Shown: positions 7,012 to 15,404 of the stretch, piece after piece
Position numbering within the stretch: the first letter of the stretch is position 1
Layout: the number at the start of each line of letters is the position of its first letter
Assembly: GCA_964407425.1 (NCBI GenBank)
Contig: CAYOVN010000067.1
Location: 1 to 17,517 of the forward strand
Source of the DNA: JABDNZ01 sp964407425
GTDB lineage: Bacteria; Gemmatimonadota; Gemmatimonadetes; Longimicrobiales; Gaopeijiaceae
DNA length: 17,517 bases
Reading direction: 5' to 3'
Position numbers and translations under genes: made by a program
Notes under the pieces: model-generated
The model's input: only the letters and a program-made list of their open reading frames with translations
Databases searched by the model: none
What the model was told of the DNA's origin: nothing

Positions 7012-8712
7012 GTGATTCGCTCCTCTCGAGAGAGACAGCATGCATTGAGGCTCCAACAAAGCGAAGCTCGGTTTACCATCCGTCGGGGTGATGTCCTTCG
7101 GTGGATCTACGTGGGTCGCCTTGTCCTCGTGTCGGGGATCCTGGTGGCGGCTCTCCTCGTCTGGGGCTCGGCCGAGCCCAGGCAGACTTTTCTCGCCACG
7201 GTTCTTTTCCTGTCTTCGTTCGTCCTGACAGGGCTTTCGTTCTGGTACACCGAACTGAAAGACCGAACCCCCACCGATGCGTTCGCCTACCTCCAGGTGG
7301 TCTTCGACGCTCTTCTGGTGACAGGAATCGTCCACATCACCGGAGGGGCAGATAGCAACTTCGCTTTCCTCTACATCCTGGTAATCTCTTCCGGAGCTCT
7401 GTTGTTGCCCCTTCCCGGGGGCGTTCTGGTAGGGGTCCTAGCCACCCTCCTCTATCTCTGGACAACGGTTTGGATCGACCCTGGAACCCTCCAGCTGGAG
7501 AGTTTCCTTCAGATGGGGTTGTTCGCCACCGTGGCCCTGGTGACCGGGTTCCTTGGAGACCGGGTCCGAAGGGCCGGCCTGGCCGTGGGTCGAATGGAGT
7601 CCGCCCTTCGCCAGCTCCGACTGGATACAGGTGACATCCTTGCGAACATCGGGACCGGAGTCATGACGGTCGATGCCGCAGGGCATCTGATGTACCTGAA
7701 CCCTGCCGGTGAGACCCTGTTGGACCTTGCCTTTGAGGAGTGGCGGGGGAAAGAAGTCGTGGCAGCCGTCGAGAACGTAGCTCCTGGGATGGGATCTGCC
7801 CTCCAAACCTCCCTTTCCCGGGGTGAGCCCTTGGCCCGTCTGAAATCCATCGCCCGTCGGGAGCAAGGCGAATTGGTGTTGGGGATCAGCACCACGGTTC
7901 TGGAGCGGGATGCCGGGGCGCCCCCGTCGGTAACCGCCATTTTCCAGGACATCACCGGCCAGGAACGGTTGAACGTTTTGAACCGGCGGACCGAGCGGCT
8001 CGAGGCCGTCGCGGAACTCAGTGCCTCCCTCGCCCACGAAATCAAGAATCCACTGGCGTCGATTCGAAGCGCTGTCGAGCAGCTGTCCGGGTCGGGGCTC
8101 AATGGCGAGGACCGGGTCGTCCTATCCCGGCTGGTCGTTTCCGAGTCGGAACGTCTTAGCCGTCTCCTATCCGGCTTTATCGAGTTTTCCGTACTGAGAA
8201 TGGGGAAATCCGGACAGGTGGATCTGGCCGCTCTCTCCCGGGACTGTGTGACCCTGGTCAGCAAACACCCGGAAATGGGGATTGGCGTGAGGATTCTCGA
8301 ACGGGGCCTGGATCGAGAGGTCCGAGTTCCGGGGGACGCGGACCTGCTCCACAGGGCAATCTTCAATCTCATTCTGAATGCGGTCCAATTCGCGGGACCG
8401 GCTGGGATCGTCCGAGTCGAGTTGGAGAACCAGGAGGAATGTGCCGACTCCGTTGGGCCCCGGGTGAAAAGCCCCGTTTGCCTGATCGTGACGGATTCGG
8501 GCCCGGGTGTTCCCCGGGAGGAAGTGGACCGGATCTTCGATCCGTTTTTCTCGAGTCGGGTAGGAGGGAGCGGTCTGGGCCTCGCCGTGGTACACCGAGC
8601 GGTCGAAGCCCACCAGGGTGCGGTCATTGTGGATGAAAGTCAGGAGGGTGGGGCCCAGTTCAAGATCTTCCTTCCTGGAAGACCCGAAGCTGAGGAGGTA
8701 GAGGCCAAGTGA
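7012..8712 (+). CDS. pilS: PilS-like membrane sensor histidine kinase
   Basis: Sensor kinase of the PilS/NtrB type. Residues about 28-190 form a membrane domain of roughly six hydrophobic segments starting WIYVGRLVLVSGIL, as in PilS. A PAS domain follows (DILANIGTGVMTVDAAGHLM through TAIFQDITGQE, about 205-315). The phosphoacceptor is H342 in SLAHEIKNPLAS. The ATPase boxes are present: N-box NLILNAVQFA (about 452-461), G1 DSGPGVP (about 495), F box IFDPFFSS and G2 GGSGLGLAV. In Pseudomonas-type systems PilS senses pilin in the membrane and tunes PilR. The GTG at 7012 is the first start in frame; a TTG at 7045 is also possible, and neither has a clean ribosome site. The stop overlaps the next start (GTGA). 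The pilin genes downstream support the PilS name over a nitrogen-type NtrB. Confidence 0.88.
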   Translation: MIRSSRERQHALRLQQSEARFTIRRGDVLRWIYVGRLVLVSGILVAALLVWGSAEPRQTFLATVLFLSSFVLTGLSFWYTELKDRTPTDAFAYLQVVFDALLVTGIVHITGGADSNFAFLYILVISSGALLLPLPGGVLVGVLATLLYLWTTVWIDPGTLQLESFLQMGLFATVALVTGFLGDRVRRAGLAVGRMESALRQLRLDTGDILANIGTGVMTVDAAGHLMYLNPAGETLLDLAFEEWRGKEVVAAVENVAPGMGSALQTSLSRGEPLARLKSIARREQGELVLGISTTVLERDAGAPPSVTAIFQDITGQERLNVLNRRTERLEAVAELSASLAHEIKNPLASIRSAVEQLSGSGLNGEDRVVLSRLVVSESERLSRLLSGFIEFSVLRMGKSGQVDLAALSRDCVTLVSKHPEMGIGVRILERGLDREVRVPGDADLLHRAIFNLILNAVQFAGPAGIVRVELENQEECADSVGPRVKSPVCLIVTDSGPGVPREEVDRIFDPFFSSRVGGSGLGLAVVHRAVEAHQGAVIVDESQEGGAQFKIFLPGRPEAEEVEAK

Positions 8713-10082
8713 GTTCCGAATCGATTAGGATCCTGCTGGTTGATGACGAGACCGGGATCCTCGACTCCCTCAGGATCCTCCTTCGGGGGGAGGGCTACGA
8801 AGTCAGGACGGCCTTAGGTGGCGTGGAGGCTTTGGAGGTTCTTTCCTCCGACCGCCCGGACCTGGTTGTCACCGACATCAGAATGCCCGGGGTATCGGGG
8901 TTGGAAGTCTTGGCCCAAACCCGGGAAATTGACCCGGAAATCCCGGTGATTCTCATGACTGCCCAGGCCTCCCTTCAATCGGCGGTCCGGGCGGTGAATG
9001 AGGGAGCCTACTACTACCTGCAGAAACCCTTCGCCAACGACGATTTGCTGGCCATTTGCCGAAGGGCTTCCGAGGCTCGGGAACTTCGGGCGGAAAACCG
9101 GGCCCTCAAAAAGGAAATCAAACGGCAGGGTAATCGATCGAAAAATAGGCCGATCGGTAAGAACAAGGGTTTCCTGGAGGTTCTGGAGTTGGCTGAGACG
9201 GTGGCCCCCACCGAATCCACGATCCTCTTGAGCGGTGAGAGCGGAACGGGAAAAGAAGTCATTGCCAAGTATGTCCATGAGCTTTCTTCCCGCTCTGAAG
9301 GTGCCTTCTTTTCCATCAACTGCGGTGCACTTCCCGAGAGTCTCCTCGAGAGTGAGCTTTTTGGACATTTGAAGGGTTCCTTCACAGGGGCCGTCAAGGA
9401 CAAGGTTGGGCTACTTGAGGCTGCCGCAGGTGGCACCTTCTTCCTGGACGAAATCGGTGAGATGAGCCCTGCGACCCAGGTGAAGTTGCTCAGGGCTCTG
9501 CAGGAAAGGGAGGTGATCCCCGTTGGGGCTACCGAACCGACCCTGGTGGACGTCCGGATCATTGCAGCCACCAATCGGGATCTGGAGGAGGAGATCCGGC
9601 GGGGCTCCTTCCGAAGTGATCTGTACTATAGGCTGAATGTCATCGCTCTACATCTACCACCTCTCCGGGAACGGAGGGAGGATATTCCGCTCTTCGCCCG
9701 ATATTTCCTGGAAAAATCGGCGGACGGGAAGGACGGGGCCGAAACGCCGGCTCTCTCCGACGAATCGATGCAGTCGCTCATGGTATACGACTGGCCTGGG
9801 AATGTCAGGGAACTGGAAAACGCTCTCGAACGTGCGGCTGTGGTGGCAGGCTCCCCATTTATTCAGGTGGACCACCTCCCCCAGCGCGTCATCGAGGCTC
9901 CGACTCCCGCGTTGGTAGCCGATCGAACCCTCCCCAATCCGGCCATGGAGGTCATCGAACGGGCCTATATCGAATGGGTCCTCCAAGCCGAAGGGGGCAA
10001 CAAGAGCCGAGCCGCCGAGGTTCTTGGAATCGACCCTTCCACGCTCTATCGGAAGTTGAACCGATTTGGCCTCACAGACTGA
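8709..10082 (+). CDS. pilR: PilR-like sigma-54-dependent response regulator
   Basis: NtrC-family activator of 457 aa. The receiver domain (1-120) has D12-D13, phosphoacceptor D56 (VVTDIRMPG), T84 and K106. The AAA+ domain has Walker A GESGTGKE (176-183), sigma-54 contact loop GSFTGA (223-228, Ser replacing the more common Ala), Walker B GGTFFLDEIGEM and sensor/arginine-finger segments through NVRELENALERA. The C-terminus is a Fis-type helix-turn-helix (GGNKSRAAEVLGIDPSTLYR). It would hydrolyse ATP to open sigma-54 promoters. It starts at GTG inside the pilS stop codon, so the pair is translationally coupled. The nearest plausible target is the sigma-54-like promoter with an upstream dyad before the first pilin gene. 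Confidence 0.92.
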   Translation: MSSESIRILLVDDETGILDSLRILLRGEGYEVRTALGGVEALEVLSSDRPDLVVTDIRMPGVSGLEVLAQTREIDPEIPVILMTAQASLQSAVRAVNEGAYYYLQKPFANDDLLAICRRASEARELRAENRALKKEIKRQGNRSKNRPIGKNKGFLEVLELAETVAPTESTILLSGESGTGKEVIAKYVHELSSRSEGAFFSINCGALPESLLESELFGHLKGSFTGAVKDKVGLLEAAAGGTFFLDEIGEMSPATQVKLLRALQEREVIPVGATEPTLVDVRIIAATNRDLEEEIRRGSFRSDLYYRLNVIALHLPPLRERREDIPLFARYFLEKSADGKDGAETPALSDESMQSLMVYDWPGNVRELENALERAAVVAGSPFIQVDHLPQRVIEAPTPALVADRTLPNPAMEVIERAYIEWVLQAEGGNKSRAAEVLGIDPSTLYRKLNRFGLTD

Positions 10083-10118
10083 GATGGCAGCAGCGACTAC
10101 CCTCACCCCAGAGCACCC

Positions 10119-10973
10119 ATGAACGACACTCTGCGTCACTCCGTGGTCTATCCGGGACTTCAGAATGAGAACCTTCCGTGGGACAAGGTGACTCTATCGG
10201 TTGTGATCCCGGCCTACAACGAAATCAACACGGCTGAAACACTCCTCCGGCGAGTTCGGGATGTGCCTCTGAAGCTGGAGATCATCGTAGTGGACGACGG
10301 CTCCACAGATGGGACCAGAGATCTGCTCCAAAAGCTGGAGGGTGAGGGCCTCATCGACATTCTGGTGTTCCATGAGGTGAACAGGGGGAAGGGGGCTGCC
10401 CTTCAAACAGGGTTCAAGCGGGCCACCGGGGACGTGACGGTGGTGCAGGACGCTGATCTGGAGTACGACCCCTTCGAGTTTCCCCTCCTCCTTCACCCGA
10501 TTTTGTCGAAGAAGGCCGACGCGGTCTACGGCTCCCGATTCCTGGGGGGACCCCACCGGGTACTTCTGTTTTGGCATTCGGTCGGGAATACCGTCCTGAC
10601 ACTTCTCAGTAACATGCTCACGGATCTGAACCTCACGGACATGGAGACCTGTTACAAAATGGTCCGGACCGAACTGCTCCAGAGTCTCCCCCTGTCCGCC
10701 CAGAGGTTCGGGATCGAGCCTGAGTTGACGGCCCGTCTGGCTCAGGCACACGCCCGGATCTATGAGCTGCCCGTCAGCTACAACGGACGCTCCTACTCGG
10801 AAGGGAAGAAAATCAGCTGGAAGGACGGCTTTGCGGCCCTATGGTATATCTTCCGGTCCAACTTTCTCGGGCCCAAGGCCACGCCCTGGAGCCCTCCTGC
10901 CATGGTGCCCTGGGAGGCCCGTGACTTGCCTTCAGGTAATGGGGACTCCTCCGGGGAAGGGGCGGGAGCCTAG
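10119..10973 (+). CDS. GT2 glycosyltransferase, dolichol-phosphate mannose synthase-like
   Basis: A GT-A family 2 enzyme of 284 aa. Nucleotide-sugar motifs are SVVIPAYNE (about 27-35), VVDDGSTDGT (57-66), NRGKGAALQTGF (88-99) and the metal-binding DAD at 111-113. YGSRFLGG and DMETCYKMVR are typical of the DPM1/polyprenyl-phosphate glycosyltransferase subgroup. There is no C-terminal membrane segment, so it resembles the short DPM1-type that acts on the cytoplasmic face and moves a sugar from a nucleotide donor (GDP-mannose in DPM1) to a polyprenyl phosphate. The sugar here is not readable from sequence. It lies 36 bases after pilR, and its stop codon directly abuts the start of the first TMTC-like gene. 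That suggests it supplies their lipid-linked donor. Confidence 0.88.
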   Translation: MNDTLRHSVVYPGLQNENLPWDKVTLSVVIPAYNEINTAETLLRRVRDVPLKLEIIVVDDGSTDGTRDLLQKLEGEGLIDILVFHEVNRGKGAALQTGFKRATGDVTVVQDADLEYDPFEFPLLLHPILSKKADAVYGSRFLGGPHRVLLFWHSVGNTVLTLLSNMLTDLNLTDMETCYKMVRTELLQSLPLSAQRFGIEPELTARLAQAHARIYELPVSYNGRSYSEGKKISWKDGFAALWYIFRSNFLGPKATPWSPPAMVPWEARDLPSGNGDSSGEGAGA

Positions 10974-12896
10974 GTGACCGAGGCCCGGGCGGGGTTTCTC
11001 GTCCTATGCCTGGGGATGCTGGTTTACGCCAACTCCTTGGGGAATGGTTTCGCTTACGACGACAATGCGGTCATCCTTCACAATTCCATCGTCACCTCCG
11101 GGGACTGGAGGGCGGCTCTCACATCCCCCTATCATCCCGACGCACTGGAGGGTGCGGGCCTGTTCAGGCCCCTGACCTCGGTTTCATTCACTTTGGAATG
11201 GATGGTTTTTGGCGAGGGGACTCTTGGGTACCACTTCCTCAATCTGTTGGCCCACGCCGGTGTCTCCCTCCTTGTATTCCTCTTCCTCACAGGCATGGTC
11301 CCGGTCGTCCCTGCCCTGGTGGGCGGGGCTATCTTCGCCGTTCATCCCGTTCATACCGAGGCAGTGGCCAACATCGTGGGGAGGGGTGAGCTTTACTCCG
11401 CCATGTTCTATCTGGGGGCATGCATCCTCTACCTGCGGGGTGCTGCCACCAGGGGAACGAGCCGGTACTTTCGCCTGATGGCCTTGGGAGGCCTCTACGC
11501 CCTTTCGTTGTCGGCGAAGGAGATCGGAGTGACCCTCCCTCTGATGCTCCTTGTCCTGGAGGCGTTCAGGCCCCTTTTGCGGTTCCCTGTTGGTACCATG
11601 AAGGGTGGAGGGGGCGAGGGAGGAGGAGCCGGGCTTGAAGGAGCCGGGCTTGAAGGTGGTCTCAAGACCCGAGTTTTGAGGGAAGCCGGGACCTACATCC
11701 TACTTTTTGTGGTGCTTCTCTTCTACATGGCGTTCCGGGGAATGGCCCTCGGAACTTTTACGGGGGAAGTCCCCGCGGCCATTTTTGGATCCCTTGGAGG
11801 CATGGAAAGAGTCCTCACCGCCATCTCTGTTTGGCCCCAGTACCTGAGGCTCCTCTTGTTCCCCCTGGACCTTTCCGTAGACTACGACCCCGGCGTCCTC
11901 TTTCCTGCTGAGGGTTTGGATCTGGGTGTCCTCCTGGGAATTGGCGTCATCGGGGGTCTGGGATTCGTGGCCTTCAGAACGCTCAGAGGTGGGTTCCCGT
12001 TTTTTTTCATCGCCCTGGGAATTCTCTGGTTCGCCCTTTCCATCCTTCCGGTGGCGAATCTCCTTTTTCCGGTGGGGACTCTTCTGGCCGAGCGGACCCT
12101 TTACCTGCCTTCGGTTGGGCTGTCTATGGTCGGAGCTTCACTTGCGGTATGGATTCTCGAAGACCAGCCCCGAGCAAAGAGAGCCGGGTTGGTGTTCCTT
12201 GTCCTCGTTTTGACCCTGTTCTCCATCAAGACCGTCCTCAGGAATCCGGCCTGGATGAACACGTTTGTTGTTCTGGAGACCTTGAATCAGGAGCACCCCG
12301 AGTCCCATCTGGCCTTCCTGAACCGCGGTGTGGGCTTGGAACGGGTCGGCGAACCCGAACTGGCCCGGGAGGAGTTTGAGATGGCAGTCCGACTCGTCCC
12401 CCTCAGCTATGGGACCCTAACGGCTGCTGCAGGCTTCTGGGGGAGAATGGGGGATTGGCGTCAGGCAGAAACCCTGCTTCGGAGGGCGATGGAGTTGGCT
12501 CCAGGGCGGGACGACGCCTATCGCCTGCTTTCGGCTCAGATGCTTCTGCAGGGCAGGGGTCGGGAGGCCCACGGGATAGCCCTTTGGGGTTTGGCCGAAG
12601 CCGGATTCCACCCGGACCTCTGGGGTGCGGTGTCGGAAAGTTACATCCTCAAGGGAGACATCCAGGCGGCCTACTTCGCTCGGCAGGCTGCTATGGCTGC
12701 CGACCCTACCTCCGGCCGCCAGTGGGACCGGTTGGCCGACCTCCTGGATGCGTTGGATCGGGGCGGCGAGGCTGAAGCGGCCCGAGCTGAGGCTCGACGC
12801 CTCGAACCAGGAACGGGGGAGGACCTCCCAGGAAGCATTCCCTCCTCAAGGGACCCATCCGGTAGATCGAATTCAGAGGAAGGGCCGGCAACGTGA
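10974..12896 (+). CDS. TMTC-like (GT105-like) membrane glycosyltransferase with C-terminal TPRs, copy 1
   Basis: A 640-residue polytopic membrane protein (about 10-11 hydrophobic segments to residue ~430) followed by several TPR-like helix pairs (about 440-615). It carries conserved features of the TMTC/DUF1736 O-mannosyltransferases: an early luminal-side FAYDDN with D29-D30, LFRPLTSVSF, FAVHPVHTEAVANIVGRGEL, FPLDLSVDYDPG and LLAERTLYLPSVGL. Animal TMTCs use Dol-P-Man to O-mannosylate cadherins; in bacteria the equivalent would act on exported proteins from polyprenyl-P-sugar. The target is unknown, but pilin genes follow. A glycine-rich loop near residues 208-230 contains a tandem repeat and is probably cytoplasmic. 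It starts at GTG immediately after the GT2 stop and overlaps copy 2 by 4 bases. The glycosyltransferase call is by family resemblance; a non-catalytic TPR membrane protein is the alternative. Confidence 0.8.
   Translation: MTEARAGFLVLCLGMLVYANSLGNGFAYDDNAVILHNSIVTSGDWRAALTSPYHPDALEGAGLFRPLTSVSFTLEWMVFGEGTLGYHFLNLLAHAGVSLLVFLFLTGMVPVVPALVGGAIFAVHPVHTEAVANIVGRGELYSAMFYLGACILYLRGAATRGTSRYFRLMALGGLYALSLSAKEIGVTLPLMLLVLEAFRPLLRFPVGTMKGGGGEGGGAGLEGAGLEGGLKTRVLREAGTYILLFVVLLFYMAFRGMALGTFTGEVPAAIFGSLGGMERVLTAISVWPQYLRLLLFPLDLSVDYDPGVLFPAEGLDLGVLLGIGVIGGLGFVAFRTLRGGFPFFFIALGILWFALSILPVANLLFPVGTLLAERTLYLPSVGLSMVGASLAVWILEDQPRAKRAGLVFLVLVLTLFSIKTVLRNPAWMNTFVVLETLNQEHPESHLAFLNRGVGLERVGEPELAREEFEMAVRLVPLSYGTLTAAAGFWGRMGDWRQAETLLRRAMELAPGRDDAYRLLSAQMLLQGRGREAHGIALWGLAEAGFHPDLWGAVSESYILKGDIQAAYFARQAAMAADPTSGRQWDRLADLLDALDRGGEAEAARAEARRLEPGTGEDLPGSIPSSRDPSGRSNSEEGPAT
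11626..11655 (+). repeat. Two perfect tandem 15-bp repeats inside TMTC-like copy 1
   Basis: GAGCCGGGCTTGAAG occurs twice back to back (11626-11640 and 11641-11655), encoding a repeated AGLEG in a glycine-rich loop. The unit is in frame, so slippage would change loop length by five residues without breaking the gene. Confidence 0.9.
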
Positions 12897-14755
12897 AACT
12901 CTGGGACTCACCCCTGATCAGCACCCGAACGGCGGCTGTCCTTTGCTGGGCACTGGCGGTGGCGGTCTTCTTCAACGCCCTTGGGAACGAGTTCGCCTAC
13001 GATGACAACCTGATCATCCTGGAGAACCCTGGAATCCAGAGCCTGGCGACCCTCCCCAAGGCCCTGATCGAACCCTACTGGCCCGGCCAATACGGACAGT
13101 CCCTCGGCCTCTGGCGACCTGTGGTGACGGCCCTCTTGGGGGCCGAGTGGGCTCTTTTTGATGGAAACCCGGTGGGTTTCCACCTTGTGAACGTCCTCCT
13201 CCATTCTGGGGTCACGGTTTTGGTAGTGTTGCTCCTTGCGGAGCTCCTTCCTGTGGCTGGGGCCCTCATCGGAGGACTCCTATTCGCCGTACATCCCGTT
13301 CATGTGGAGGCGGTTGCCGGGGTGGTGGGAGCCTCTGAACTCCTGGCGGCCTTCTTTTTCCTCTGGGCTTGCATCCTGATCCTCCGGGGAGGCGAAAGAC
13401 TGGGAGCCGGGCGGCTCCTTGCCATCCTTGCCCTCTACGCCCTCGCATTCCTCACCAAGGAAAGCGCCATCACCCTCCTTGGGGTGGTTCTCCTCCTGGA
13501 CAGTTCAAGATCGGATATCCGGGTCTCGGATCTGAAATCCTATCTGGCCCGGAGGTGGCCTCTGTATGGGGGAATGGTGCTGGTGGCAGGGATGGTTCTC
13601 TGGGGACGGTATCTGGTACTCCGGAGCGTTGCGGATCCCTTTCCACCTCTTGGGGCCAAGATCCTATGGGACATCCCCCGGATCTGGACGGTGGCGGAGA
13701 GCTGGACCCACGTGGTGCGCCTGTTTTTCTTCCCCCTCGATCTTTCAGTGGACTACGGGCCCGCCGTAATTCCGATTTCTTTCGGGTGGGGCTATGCCAA
13801 CACCCTCGGGGCGGTTCTGGTCCTGGGATTTCTCGCCCTCTCCATCTTTGTTTGGCGCAGGGGCCTGCTGGGGCCGGGAACAAAGAGCTCTAGGATCCTG
13901 GGGTGGGGGGTGGTCTGGATGGTCATCACCCTATCGCCCACCTCCAATCTCCTCTTCCTCACAGGGATCCTCCTGTCGGAACGCACCCTGTACCTTCCCT
14001 CGGTGGGCTTTATCGCTGCGGCGGCCTGGGGTTTCCTCAAGCTCTGGGAGGCTCGGCCCCGGCTAGCGCCGGTGGTTCTGGTTCTGTGTTTGGCCTTCGG
14101 TATCGGCCGAAGTTGGATCCGGACGCCCGTGTGGGAGAGCAATTTCACCCTCCTCCCCGGTTTGATTGCCGATCACCCCGAGGCTGGCCGGAGCCAGTGG
14201 CTCCTTGGGGACTCCTACTTCACGATCGGCCAGTTCAGCGAAGGCCTTCGCGCCTATCGAATGGCCGTCGGGATTCTGGACGGCCACTACAACTTCATGG
14301 TGGGGGCTTCCCGGAACCTCATGGCCCACGGGTTCGACCGGCCGGCGGAGGTCATGCTCAAGCAAGCCTGGGAACAAAGGCCTGAATTCGGCGTGGCCCC
14401 GGGCCTTCTCTCCCACATCTACGATCGGCAGGGTCGGTACGAAGAAGCCGAGGCCGCCGCCCGCTATAGTCTGGAGAGGGACTCAGCCAAGGCCAATCAA
14501 TACCACACCCTCGCAAGGGCCCTTCAGGCCCAGGGTCGGTACGAGGAGGCCATCGTCGCCAGGCTTGGGACCATTCGGGAGGGGGAGGGAGAGCATCTAG
14601 AGCAGTGGGTCTGGTTGGCGGAGCTCCACTTCGCCCTGAACGACTCGGCTGGGGCCCTGGCCGCCCTCGATTCAGCCCGACTTCGGGCGAACTCCACCCG
14701 GGAGGCACGCCAATTCGACAGTATCATGTCATCCCTGGGGCTGAAGGTCCGATAG
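12893..14755 (+). CDS. TMTC-like (GT105-like) membrane glycosyltransferase with C-terminal TPRs, copy 2
   Basis: A 620-residue paralogue of the preceding gene with the same plan: about 10-11 membrane segments, then TPR-like repeats (about 425-610, including ADHPEAGRSQWLLGDSYF and GRYEEAEAAARYSLERD). Shared landmarks are EFAYDDN (D37-D38), LWRPVVTALL, FAVHPVHVEAVAGVVG, FFFPLDLSVDYGPA and LLSERTLYLPSVGF. It differs where copy 1 has GRGEL: here it reads GASEL, losing an Arg that is usual in the family. It lacks the glycine-rich loop of copy 1. Together these suggest divergent substrate use or a regulatory role. It starts at GTG overlapping the copy 1 stop by 4 bases (GTGA), with AGAGGAAGG upstream, so the two should be made in similar amounts. 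It ends 210 bases before the first pilin gene and is probably the last gene of the pilS-initiated unit. Confidence 0.8.
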   Translation: MKLWDSPLISTRTAAVLCWALAVAVFFNALGNEFAYDDNLIILENPGIQSLATLPKALIEPYWPGQYGQSLGLWRPVVTALLGAEWALFDGNPVGFHLVNVLLHSGVTVLVVLLLAELLPVAGALIGGLLFAVHPVHVEAVAGVVGASELLAAFFFLWACILILRGGERLGAGRLLAILALYALAFLTKESAITLLGVVLLLDSSRSDIRVSDLKSYLARRWPLYGGMVLVAGMVLWGRYLVLRSVADPFPPLGAKILWDIPRIWTVAESWTHVVRLFFFPLDLSVDYGPAVIPISFGWGYANTLGAVLVLGFLALSIFVWRRGLLGPGTKSSRILGWGVVWMVITLSPTSNLLFLTGILLSERTLYLPSVGFIAAAAWGFLKLWEARPRLAPVVLVLCLAFGIGRSWIRTPVWESNFTLLPGLIADHPEAGRSQWLLGDSYFTIGQFSEGLRAYRMAVGILDGHYNFMVGASRNLMAHGFDRPAEVMLKQAWEQRPEFGVAPGLLSHIYDRQGRYEEAEAAARYSLERDSAKANQYHTLARALQAQGRYEEAIVARLGTIREGEGEHLEQWVWLAELHFALNDSAGALAALDSARLRANSTREARQFDSIMSSLGLKVR

Positions 14756-14772
14756 CACCGGGGGACTGTGAA

Positions 14773-14791
14773 TCTGCAAGTATTTTGCAGA
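14773..14791. promoter_or_regulatory. 19-bp dyad, candidate enhancer site for the sigma-54 activator
   Basis: TCTGCAA (14773-14779) and TTGCAGA (14785-14791) are perfect 7-bp inverted copies around 5 bases. The dyad sits about 100 bases upstream of the -24 element of the pilin promoter, a usual distance for NtrC-type activator sites. AT-rich DNA lies between them (about 14837-14880). PilR is the natural candidate binder. Confidence 0.5.
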
Positions 14792-14889
14792 ATCCGAGAG
14801 CGAGGCGGACTTTTCCAATGACGAATCACCCTGGCGAATGGCATATAAATGATTGTAAAACAACAACTTGTGGCTTTAACTGAGAGTTT

Positions 14890-14905
14890 GGGACCCCCTC
14901 TTGCA
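14890..14905 (+). promoter_or_regulatory. Candidate sigma-54 promoter of the first pilin gene
   Basis: GG at 14891-14892 and GC at 14903-14904 are exactly 12 bases apart, and the -12 element TTGCA (14901-14905) is perfect. The -24 element, GGGACC, is imperfect against TGGCAC. Transcription would start near 14916, leaving a leader of about 50 bases. pilA genes in PilS/PilR systems are sigma-54 dependent, which supports the assignment. Confidence 0.55.
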
Positions 14906-14965
14906 AAACCTCCTCTCCGGATAGGAACCACAGTCTGAGTTTTGAATTCAACAGGAGGGACTACA

Positions 14966-15358
14966 ATGCGGAACAAAAAGGGTTTTACGCTCATCGAACT
15001 GCTGATCGTCGTGGTGATTATCGGGATTCTGGCAGCCATCGCCATTCCGAAGTTCTCCGCCACCCGGGAAAAGGCATATTTTGCCGCCATGAAGTCAGAC
15101 CTTAAGAACCTGGCTTCCCAGCAGGAAATCTACTACTCCGACTCATACAGCTACTCAGCCGTAACCACCACTCTCGGCTTCGTCGAGTCCAACGCGGTGC
15201 ACGTCGCCATCTCCGCCACCAACGTCGGATGGGGCGCAACGGCTACGCATGACGCTCTCACTGCCACTCAGATCTGCGGGATCTACTATGGAACCGGCGA
15301 GTCCCATACCTCCGGGGGCGTCAGTCAGGCTGGTGAACTCAGTTGCGTGACGATCTAA
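14966..15358 (+). CDS. pilA: Type IV major pilin precursor, pilin 1
   Basis: Prepilin of 130 aa with a short leader (MRNKKG) cut by prepilin peptidase before F1, then the hydrophobic assembly helix FTLIELLIVVVIIGILAAIA with E5. The frame is open upstream, but the ATG at 14966 has GGAGGG 6 bases before it and gives a normal leader. The mature protein has 124 residues. A Cys pair (TQICGIYYG and ELSCVTI) near the C-terminus likely forms the D-region disulfide. The region up to residue 57 keeps the F1, F24, Y32, Y51, Y57 spacing seen in Geobacter-type pilins. Ser/Thr are frequent (SYSYSAVTTT, ATATHDALTATQ), offering sites for O-glycosylation. It follows a sigma-54-like promoter and the probable glycosylation genes, and lies 131 bases before pilin 2. 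Confidence 0.93.
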   Translation: MRNKKGFTLIELLIVVVIIGILAAIAIPKFSATREKAYFAAMKSDLKNLASQQEIYYSDSYSYSAVTTTLGFVESNAVHVAISATNVGWGATATHDALTATQICGIYYGTGESHTSGGVSQAGELSCVTI

Positions 15359-15404
15359 CCGAGGGCCACACCCGGACCAGGGTTTGACCTCAACAGAGAA
15401 CACA

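Noticed and set aside
14810..14890. AT-rich TATAAA and TTGTAA elements as sigma-70 promoters of pilin 1
   Set aside because: No -35/-10 pair with acceptable sequence and spacing could be built; the sigma-54 reading fits better.
14942..14965. Upstream in-frame start of pilin 1
   Set aside because: It lacks a ribosome site and would lengthen the prepilin leader; the ATG at 14966 has GGAGGG at good spacing.
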